From NCBI GenBank assembly GCA_902651635.1, contig CACRSC010000049.1, positions 1-25,944 of the forward strand: a stretch of 25,944 nucleotides of DNA. The letters are read 5' to 3'. The notes under the pieces were generated by a model, which made no database searches, was not told the DNA's origin, and saw only the letters and a list, made by a program, of their open reading frames with translations. This document shows, one piece after another, positions 16,929-25,944 of the stretch (the stretch's first letter is position 1; each line of letters starts with the position of its first letter). Origin of the DNA: Mastigamoeba balamuthi (Eukaryota > Evosea > Mastigamoebida > Mastigamoebidae). Made by a program: the position numbers and the translations under genes.

Positions 16929-19900
16929 CTAAATCAGTGACTCGATGTTTCTCTTCTTGGATCTGAATACTCTGGCGAGCCAGTTGGTGTATGGTTCTTC
17001 TGCCCAGCCGCGGGTTGTGCAGAGTACGTGGAACAAATGCTCGAGGAGCATCCTGAGGGAGGCAACGTCGTAGTGCCTTCTTCCGAAGTGCTCCGATATG
17101 GCTCTGCGCAACAAGCTCGACTCGGAGTTGAGAAACTGCGAGCACTGAAAGATCCTCACGGCACACAGTTCAGGACCGAGAATCTCGGGGCCAACAAGGA
17201 CCTCTGGTCCACAGACTGTGACAGCCCGGGCGGTCAGGACAGCAACAGACAGTGAGACGCCCCGCGGGATCGCGTCGCTGTCGAGGAGGCGCAGCCCCGC
17301 TGCCTCTGCGCATGTCACTCCGACAAGAGCAGTCCTCCTGCCCGTGGACACGCATGCGAGAGCGGGGATTCCCTTGGCCATGAGTTTCAGGTTGTCTGAG
17401 GACCCGACCCGCAGGGTGTGCACGAGGTTCGAGGAGATGAACAGCCGCTTGCCGAACACATCGAGTGGCGCGCAACTGCCTGCGCCTGGCAGCATCTTGT
17501 GCACAACAGCTTGCAGAGAGAGGAAAGGCCTCTGCTCGGTGCCCTCCGACTCGAATGGCCGAGCCATGCCACACAAACTCCATAACTCCTGAAGTGACCA
17601 CGGGGCCGCGCTCAAAGCGCATTGGGAGCGAGTGACGGCCTCCGTGCATACTTCCTGCTCCTGCTCCCTCTCGGAGCACCTCTCGCGCTCCTGGAACAAG
17701 GGCGCATGCTGAAGCATCAGAGCAGAGCAGTCCTTGACGGCAATCTCGAGTGCATGCACTCTGGAGTTAAGCTGCCCGGCGATCCCTTCGACATAAGCCC
17801 AGAAGCGTCTCAGGAGACCCTGACAAAAGCTATAAGACCCAGGCAGACACAAGAAGACGAGCTCGCCTTGAGTTCCTCGACGGACTGTCCGTGTTGCGAT
17901 GTCACGAAGAACGCTTCGCACACCGTGAGGCCATCGACGCCTCTCTGCAGCAGCTGGGTCGCCAGAAGGTGCGACTTAACGAGGGACTCCACGTCGCGCT
18001 GGACAGATGTCAACTCCTGCTGGAGCAGTACCTAGAAGCGGCTCAAAAATGTGGTACATAATTATGCGAAGGCAAACCTCGGAGCTGCGGTGGAAGAGCC
18101 ATGTGGTGAGCAGATAGTGTGGGGCCGATTCGTGTGGAAACCTGCGCCTCATCTCCGCCGCGACGTCCTGCAAGGAGACGCTGTGAGCGAGTGCCCACGG
18201 TGAGGTGCAGCGCACGCTTGGAACGAAGACGTCGACGCACTGGCCCTTGTCGAACTTGCGGAGGCGCATGACGCTCTGGTAGAAGTCCGAGAGGCTCATC
18301 TGGTCGTTGACGGTGATGGCGGCCCTGCAGTTGGGGTCCAGCGCGATGTCCGTGCCGCGCGTGTGCATGTGGTCAAAGTACACGAACCTCCGGGGCAGCG
18401 GTATCCCGCACGAGCTCAGCGGCAGCTCCGCCACCGGGCCCCCGGCCACGTACTGGCACAGCACGCGCGCCGAGTTGCTCTCGTCGATGAACACGACCCC
18501 CTGGGTCCCGGCGCCCGCCAGCATCGCCAGCAGCTGCGCGGCGACAGCCCTGTTGCTCATCCCCAGCACCAGCGCCCCCGCGTCGATCAGCGCCCGGTAC
18601 TCCGGGCCGCCGCCCTGCGCCAGCACCACCCGCCTGAGGAACCCGAGGGCGTCCCTGCGGATGCTCCACTGCTCCGGCACCCCCTCCAGGCAGATGCGGA
18701 CGTTGCGGGGCTTCAGGATCCCCGCGAACAGCCACCCCTCAGTCTTCTCCTCCCGCATGATCGCCAGCGTGCTCGGGAACCTGATGCTCAGCGTCCCCGT
18801 GAACCCGAAGCGCCCGCTCGACATCATCCCGCCCGCCAGGTCGTGCCCCGTCGCCGAGATGCGCTGGTTCACGTGGCGCAGGTCCTGCGGGAACACCACC
18901 TTGTCCAGGAAGTACTCGATGCTCGCGGCGTTGCGGCGCAGGCTCTGGTGGAGGCTGGCGAGGTGCGGGAAGCCGGGGCTGCTCGCCGACCTGAGGGTGT
19001 ACACCTGGCGAGCCCCCTGCTGCCACGACACGAACAGCCTTGCCGACGGGCGGTCATCCGGGTTGCCCAGCTCGCGGTCTGCCACGGAGCTCATGCTCTT
19101 CACCAGCGTCTGCACGTCCTCGGGAGACAGACCGTCCACCAGGTACGAGATGATCGTGAACCCCGCGATGACTGAGATGTCGGCAAACTCGCTGGAAGGA
19201 TTGGGCACGTCCTTGCCGAGGTACGGGACGGCGAGCCTGAACCGACTGTCGCGCCTTCCCGACGAATCGTACACGAGGCCGAAGTTGACGCGGTGCTGCC
19301 TGTGGAGCACATACTTGAGGTATGTCACGATCCAAATGAAGAGAAGGGCTAGTGTTGCCGCGTGATCCCGGAAGGCAGAGGGAACAGATGAACTGGCGCC
19401 CTTAGCAAAATCAATCATCCACGGAGTGCACTCTTGCAAGTCTAGAAGCTCCTTGAGCACCTGTACTGCCGCCTCGCATGTCCTCTCCGTCTTCCCCTGC
19501 GACACCATCGCCACAGTGAGTGCCCTCTGCCTCAGTAGAAGCATCATGGGGATCTGCCAGAACCGCGATGGAACGGGCTCCATCCCCCCAACAGGGAAGT
19601 TGAGCTCGCTCGTCAGCGGGTTCAGCAGGACGTCGGCCTCGTCCATAAGAAGGTGTCCCGAGCGTAGCTTCCTGATCAGCGCTGAGAAGCTTGCCAGTGC
19701 TCCCTTGTCGCACTTGCCCTCGAGCCTCAGCTCCACGAACTTGAGGTAAAACGACTTGAGGGTCTCGGGCGTCACCACCAGCACCCCGTGCAGCTTCTGC
19801 AGCAGCTCCACCTTCTTGGCAAAGAACGACAGCGACTCTGCCGTGACCGCGGTGTTCCTGTCGAACTCGAACGTCTGCACCGGGCGCTGGAACACGAAGA

Positions 19901-22900
19901 GCAGGGCTCGCCGGAACACCTCCACCGCCGCTGGCAGCAGCGACCGCGACGTCGTGAAGATCAGGAAGCTGTCCGCTTTCGTCGGCAGCACCAGCGACAG
20001 CAGCGGCCCGATGACCGACGTCTTGCCCCCGCCCATGTTGATCTGGGCCACCACGTCCTCCCCCGACATCATGCGGCACACCACGTCCTTCTGCCACGGG
20101 TGCAGCACGATCCCCTGCACGTACTCGAACAGCAGCACCATCGAGCTCACCGTCAGGGGCCCCGCCGCGTTGCCCGTCCTCCTTGAGCTGAACACCAGGT
20201 CGCCCGCCTGCTCCACGATGTGGCTCAGCACCGCCTCGTTCCCCTCCCCGCTGCTCCTGCACCCGTCCTCGAGCAGGTAGAACAGCTTCCGGGCCAGGTC
20301 CAGCTGGATCGACGTCAGCGCAAACTCGGCGGCGAGGCTGAGGGCCAGGCCCCGCTCCTCCGCGGTCAGGAGAGGAGAGAACTGCTGGATCGTCTCCGAG
20401 GGGCATCTGGACAGCATTGCCGAGAGAAGCAGCTCCAGGCGGTGTGCCGGCAGCTTTCCGGAGGCGTATCGCAGGCGGTATGCGACGTTTTCCGCCTGGA
20501 CGAGGTCGGGGACGGTGTCCAGGAGCTGTTCCACGCGAGCGAGGATCTGGATCAGGATCGGGTTGCATTTGACGATCCACTCGCCTACTGCATCGCGAAA
20601 CTGCTGAACAGTGATACCGAAATGCCTCGTCGTGCTCGAGACGCTGCTTCGCAGATCCTTGGCGATACCTCTTAGCACCTCAGACATGTTAGCCATCTCC
20701 TGGCCTGACAGTGATTGCAGCAATTTCGTGTGGTTTTTCTCGGTCTCTGGAGAGCTGTGATTGCACACAAAGGCAACCCTCATCTCCTCCAACGGAGCGG
20801 CAACCAGTGCTTGAAGCTGCTCTGCGGTGTGAAAACCTGCCCTCTCCAGGGGTATTCCCCAGTCATGGCACCTTGCGGGTCTCATACAGGCGAACTCTGC
20901 TGCAGGAAAGCGGCTGGCAGTCCGCTCTGGACACTGGCACGCGAGACGAAGTGACTGAAAAGGGCCCTGGCCTCTCAGACTCGTATTTATGCTGACGAGC
21001 CTCTGAGCAAACACGTTTCCGTCCTCTGCGTGAAGCAAACCTGATAACCCCATGTGCTGCTTGAGCACCGCGTGGACAATCGTCTGGAGGCAGCCGTCTT
21101 CTGCGCTGACGGGCTTCCGACCGAAGAGCAGCACACGAGCGATGATACGTGCGAGAGGCGCAGTCCTGCTGCTCACCGCTAGAACGCACAGCCCCGCCCA
21201 GTGGTGCAGAGGGTTCTTCATGAACCAGGCCATCACAGACCCGGTGGGTTCACTCTGCTTTAACTGCCAGAACCAAAAATGGCCGTTACTCTCTTCCTTG
21301 AGGCGACTCTCTGTCACGAGTGAACTGTACGCCGCGGCCTCTCCAGCACACACTGCACTTCCCAGCTTGCTGATCATAAGGCTCCGGTTTTCTGCCTCTG
21401 AGATGCTGTGACAGAGCTCGATTATCTCCTGCTCCTCGAGCTCTAATAGCGCACAGTCGAACGAAACCCCGTTGAGCTTGTCGAGATACCGCCTGTACTC
21501 GGTCACCAGTTCCCTTTCCATCTCGTCCTTGCCATCGTTCAGGGCATTGACAGCGATGAGAAGCAGTCTGCACCGGCATGCATGAGCGTCGGGGTGGCAG
21601 TGCGATTTGCCCGATGCGATGAAGTCCCCGATGATGCTCCTGTCCAGCTCCGAGCTGCTGATGGAGACATCTTGAAGGTACCTGAAGCAGTCCTGGTACT
21701 TCATCGACATCAGAGACAACAACGACACAAACAGCATCCCTCCAGGTGTCAACTGGATCAGGTGTGTCTGAGCAAACTCCACCTTGAAGAGGAACCACGG
21801 GTTTGCCTGGTCTCCCCCGTACCTGCCCTTTCTGGTGTCGATGGCGACTTTGCCCGAGAACTCCTGATTCCTCCTGTCTGGATACACGAGCTTCCAGTTT
21901 GGCAACACTAACAGAAGTTCGTTCCGCTTGTTCCGCATGACCAGCGCGTGCTCGAACTGGGACAATACGAAATAGCGTGACAGACGCTGGTCGTCCACAA
22001 AGAAGCCACTGCTCTCCTGGGATGCCCACATCGGTTGCTCTGGTGTCCACTGGAATGATAAGCCCAGCCTTGGTAACCTCACGCTGTAGCTCGTCTGAGA
22101 TCCCTGGCCTTCTGACACAGCAAGGACGTGCGACAGCTCCTCTATCCGTGCCAGGATGGGGCCAATCTGGCCCAGCGGGGACTCTGGAGACATCGACGCG
22201 ATGTTGCACAGCTGAGTGGCAGCCCCTGGTGTGTTCAGCAATGCCCAGGCCAGGAAGAAGCTGCCGGTTGGCATATGGACCACCGAAGCCGCCGCGCGGT
22301 CGAACCTACCGGAATCGTCATAGCCACGAAGGACCCTGCTCCGCGAGAACCACAGCCACCTCTTACCTGAGTAGAGTGCTTCGGGAAGCGACCCATGGAG
22401 CCACCGATGAGGAACAAACACAGCCTCTTCGCCTTCGATTGTAGTTGTGAACACCGTGAGGCTCTTCCTGCCCTGTTCCTCGTCTCGTTTAACTTCGTAC
22501 TCCAGGTACGGATCAGACCGCTTTTCGGGGCAGGAGAAGCCAGAGCAGGGGCAGAAGCACCACCTCGAGTCTGTGACCTGGAGCAGCTCAGCAAAGAGGA
22601 GCCGGGTGTTCGGCGATGTCTCGGGAGTCGCGCAGAACAGCTTATAAACCTCCACTGTCTGCCTCATCAGGGATGACTTGACGATGGCCACACCCTTGTT
22701 CGACGACACTGCAAAGACCGAGTAGCAGCTACCCGCCGTCTGCTCTCCGCCGGCCTCGTATACCTCCGCTCCGTCTGGGAGGCCCAGTAACGCCAGGTCC
22801 GCATTGATAGCCGTACAGCGTTTCTCCGAGCACTTTGAGAACCCCAGGGCCTTCAGCGACACGATTTCTTCACCCTGGGCTTCACGGACGCTGCACTGGA

Positions 22901-25900
22901 CAGCAATCCAGATGTCATCGACGAGGAACAGAGAGCTGCTGAGTGCGGTCACGCGGTACTTCTCTCTGAACAGCGTCTGGAAGTCGTCGTCCTTGAGGAG
23001 CTGAGCTGGGATGGAGTCGCACACGAGACACCCAGAGAACGCCAGTCCAGAGAGAACATCAACTGAGGCTTGGGAGCTGGCCCCCCAGAAAGCATTGTGA
23101 GGCGCAAGCTCGGCGCTCTCCGCAATCGAATTCCCAAAGTGACGGCGCATGCAGCCCTGCATCAATGACCGCAGGTCTCTGATAGGCCTCGCCCGCAGCA
23201 GGGAGAGAACACTCGGGTGCAGCAGCTGACGGCGGGTTATGAGCTGGATGACAGCGTCGGAAGAGGAGTGCCGTGACGCCACTTGGGAGTCATGAAGACA
23301 GCAGAACGCGCTGGTGATCAGGGAGAGCGGGTGGTCTCCGTGCGGCTCAGAAACCGCCGACACGAGCAGCTTTGTGGACCACATCGCCACCCTGTGCAGA
23401 ACCGGGACATCCGTTAAGCTTTCCCCGCTCGCAGCGCCCAGAAGGGCGTCCACGAGGACAGACAACGCGCGCCAGAGGCCCTCGCTTCCCTTCTCCGCGA
23501 TGTAGAGGGACAGCACCGACGCCACCTCCGCAACGAAGCAGATAACAGGGCCATCGCTTGCGTCACCCCTCAGGAACGCGCTGGAGAGCTCGCGGAGAAG
23601 GTCTTCCACGATCCTGGGACACTGTTCCAGCTCCCACAGCAGAATACCGCGGGGTGTGGGAGGACTCTGCGCCGGTAGTGAGACGACGCTCTGGGAGGCA
23701 TCGAACGTGCAGAGACCAGAGGGAACGAAGAGGGCCTGCTCCAGGGAGTTCCTAACGTCTGGGTCAGAGAGGGCCCTCGGCCTGGACTGCAGAAAGGAAA
23801 CGATGCCCGGAATCCTAAACCCTGGTTCGAGCAGAAGTGAAGACAGAAACGGGTCTCTGGCCTTCTGGAGGTAGCACGAGTTCTCGCGGTGCAAGACGTC
23901 GCCGGGGCAGTCTGTGAGCCTGGGAGGCCTCTCCTCGGTATTGAACCGGGGGTAGAATCCCTTGAACGAAACACGGGGATTCTTCTTCTGCGACTTGTCC
24001 GCAGTGAACGACCACGCTCGAGCAGAATCGCACATGACCTGCGTAGAGCGTGCGCAGCACTGCAGGAACAGCTGGTACGTAAAGCAGAGATCTCTCAGTG
24101 CAGTGAAGGCCTCCGGCATGTCGGCTCCAGCAAACGCTGCTGCGATACCGTCCAACTGGCAGTGCGACGCCTGCTGCAGGAACCGGAACTCGGCACTGCA
24201 GCAGTGGATTCTGTACACCATCGGGCGGATCTTGATCTTGTCTCCAAACAGGACCAAGGGGAACTTGCGGAAATACGCCACGGACTTGAACAGCGCGTGA
24301 ATTGCCGCCGGGTCGAAGAAACTGAGCTTGGTCAGGTCTCTCGGGTGCACAGTGCGATCGAAGAGCCCACAGAGGCCGATACCGAACTCGCCGATCAAGT
24401 TACCTACCCTTGTGTTTGTCCTGGCCAGCAGGAAGTGGGCCAGAGAGCAAAGAGCAAGAAGAACTGCGACAGAGGTCGGGTCTACGTGCTCGTAGCTGAT
24501 GCAACGGTCCGCGTATTCCCTGGAGGCCATCAACACCTGGCCGAGCGCCTTCGATGGATTGCCGACCGATGACCAGAGACCTTCGCTATCCGAGACGTGC
24601 GGCAGCTGGCGCAGCACAGCCGTCTCCACGGTGGCGATGAAGTGCGCCTGATAGCTCTGGTGGTCGAACCTCCTCGTCCTGTTGGCGCAGCTGACCAGGT
24701 AGTCCAACAGCAGCACAGCCTGCCCTCCGGTGTTGACTCGCAGAGTCGGCTCCTGCAATGCGTCTGGAGGGCTCTCGGGGGTATAACGACTCATCGACCC
24801 GAAGTCCGAAAACAGGAACGGCTGCGCCACAACGAATGAGGCTGACGAGGTGGGCGAATTCACGGGGTTGCGGGCATCTGGCTCCACCGACGACACCGCG
24901 GAGCGGATCTGGGCGATGGCGTGCTCCGTGTCGACCACCAGCTTCGTCGCCTGCGGCAGCGGCAGCGACGCGGGCTGCGGGTGGGTCTGCAGAAGGTTCA
25001 GCGCCATCCTCGCTGTCCTCCGCGCAGCGAACCCCACCACCGCCGCCGCCGACCTCGCGTACGACTGCGTGCGGCTGTCGGCCCAGTCCAGCTGGCCGCC
25101 CTGCGACGCTGCCGCCAGCTCGCTCCTGGCCCTCTCCAGCAGGATGCAAGACAGGAAGAAGTTGAACTGCTTCAGAAGCGGCCTCGCCCGGGGCGGCGTG
25201 ACGCAGCGGAGCGCCAGGGCGATGGACCGCCAGTAGCACGTCCCCGACCGCTGTGGCGTGCACCAGTCGTCGGGCTCGGCCACCCTGCTGCCCTTGCTGC
25301 TGCTGAGCAGCCACGGGATGACGCCTGTGTACAGCAGGTCGCTGCCGTTCTCCGGCTCCGAGAACCTGATCTGCCCGAACACCAGGGTCCACAGCCCCGG
25401 CGTGCACAGCAGCTGCTTGTCGATGCCGGTCACAGTGAGCCACGGGCACCGCTTGATCTTGGGCGGGAACCTCCCAGTGGCTGCGTGGTGCTCGCTCCCG
25501 CTGCCACCGTTGCACACAGCGAGTGTGGCGGTGCCATCACGCCGCACAGACACCACAAGGACGATCGCGTGCCCACTTGGAAACGAGTGCCACCCTCCGG
25601 GCAACAGGAGATAGTCACCGTTCTCCACCAGGGATATGATGCGCGCACAGCACATGTCGGCCACCTCCTCCAGCGGCATGCGCATGCTGCAGATCTCTGC
25701 GTTGATGCGTCCCATCTCCTCAAGGGCCCTGCAGAACTGCCCCACCTGTACGTCGAGGGAACATAAGCACGACTGCGGGGGTTGAGGAAACAGAAGTGCT
25801 CACCGGCAGATCGCGCAGCTCGGGCGATGCCCTCTGGGCTTCCAGCAGGAACGGCGGCGCAGTAGAGCACATCTCCTCAATCTGGCCTCCCTCGACGCCG

Positions 25901-25944
25901 CTGCCGAGCGACATGGAGTCGCAGAAGACGCCGAGGAAGAACTT
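16929..25944 (-). CDS. Giant DUF3638/DUF3645-family helicase-like protein (main body and C-terminus)
   Basis: Exons on the minus strand: 25804-25944 (partial exon 2, duplicate of the left end), 18078-25772 (exon 3, 2,565 codons), 17849-18031 (exon 4) and 16929-17819 (exon 5, stop TAG). Introns are 25773-25803 (31 nt), 18032-18077 (46 nt) and 17820-17848 (29 nt, least certain); all keep phase 0. With the left-end exons the protein is about 3,220 residues, the usual size for this family. Residue numbers count from the ATG at 1226. A P-loop reading NMGGGKTSV lies near 2215, a DEAD-like box MDEADVLLNP near 2342 followed by SELNFPVGG, HTRGTD near 2768, and QSVMRLRKFDKGQ after it. These match the DUF3638 (P-loop, DE-box) and DUF3645 signatures I know from giant fungal and protist proteins. 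Exon 4 begins VLLQQELTSVQRDVESL and looks coiled-coil. Members are often auto-named ubiquitinyl hydrolase, but cellular function is essentially unknown. The ATP-binding reading is inference; the family's usual GEGK is GGGK here. Confidence 0.9.
17820..17848 (-). other. Probable 29-nt intron of the giant gene
   Basis: Between two convincing open frames (...GQSVEELKASSSSC and GLLRRFWAYVEG...) the frame must shift by 29 nt or an equivalent length. GTCTGC...TTTTGTCAG is the only GT-AG pair I find that keeps phase on both sides. The donor is weak, so a single-base sequencing error or a GC-AG intron slightly upstream are alternatives. Confidence 0.5.
18032..18077 (-). other. 46-nt intron of the giant gene
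   Basis: The minus strand reads GTTTGCCTTC at the donor and GCCGCTTCTAG at the acceptor. It is visibly AT-richer than the flanking exons. Removal joins ...LFHRSSE to VLLQQELTSVQ in phase 0 and avoids the in-frame TAG that forms the acceptor itself. Confidence 0.75.
25575..25944. repeat. Terminal direct repeat, right copy (identical to 1-370)
   Basis: Exact second copy of bases 1-370. Joining base 25574 to base 1 restores an uninterrupted reading frame of the giant gene, whose first exons are found only at the left end of the window (to 1226). Confidence 0.97.

Noticed and set aside
18307-20675. Long plus-strand and alternate minus-strand frames (up to about 390 codons) over the giant gene
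   Set aside because: They are shadows of GC-rich coding sequence; only the giant frame carries recognisable motifs.

Overview
The window is eukaryotic nuclear-type DNA, most likely from a microbial eukaryote (protist or fungus-like); I cannot name a taxon. Evidence: genes split by many short GT-AG introns (29-107 nt, one of 430 nt), branch-point-like CTAAC motifs just upstream of several 3' splice sites, an AATAAA polyadenylation signal, an N-terminal secretion signal paired with a GPI-type tail, and transposon debris. There is no bacterial operon structure, rRNA, tRNA or CRISPR array that I can recognise.

The two ends of the window are the same sequence: bases 1-370 match 25575-25944 base for base. 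The contig therefore closes into a circle, or represents one period of a head-to-tail tandem array, with a unit of 25,574 bp. A very large minus-strand gene runs straight through this junction with its reading frame intact, so the left end (1-1226) and the right end (16929-25944) are the two parts of one gene.

Layout on the unit. (1) 16929-25944 plus 1-1226, minus strand: a GC-rich gene for a giant protein of about 3,220 residues of the DUF3638/DUF3645 family, with a helicase-like P-loop, a DEAD-like box and an HTRGTD / Q-x-x-M-R-x-R motif region. (2) 12867-16224, plus strand: an eight-exon GC-rich gene for a secreted thermolysin-type (M4) metalloprotease with signal peptide, FTP-type propeptide, HEYAH zinc site and a hydrophobic C-terminal tail suggesting a GPI anchor; one in-frame TAA interrupts the last exon. 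The two genes converge on a spacer at 16225-16928.

(3) About 1.3-12.3 kb: an AT-richer, repeat-dense stretch holding a five-exon unidentified minus-strand gene (3957-4778), a decayed DDE-type transposase (6616-8595), a Tc1/mariner remnant (5707-5850), several broken reading frames, and blocks of one repeat family built on alternating TAGCGG / TAGTGG / TAGCAG words. The repeat blocks include a 285-bp near-perfect palindrome and tandem arrays with periods of 26, about 118 and 98 bp. Their variation is concentrated at CpG positions and is transitional, as expected of repeats decaying through cytosine methylation.

The two GC-rich genes show no evident functional link. The window reads as two host genes bracketing a transposon and repeat graveyard, assembled as a closed or tandem unit.
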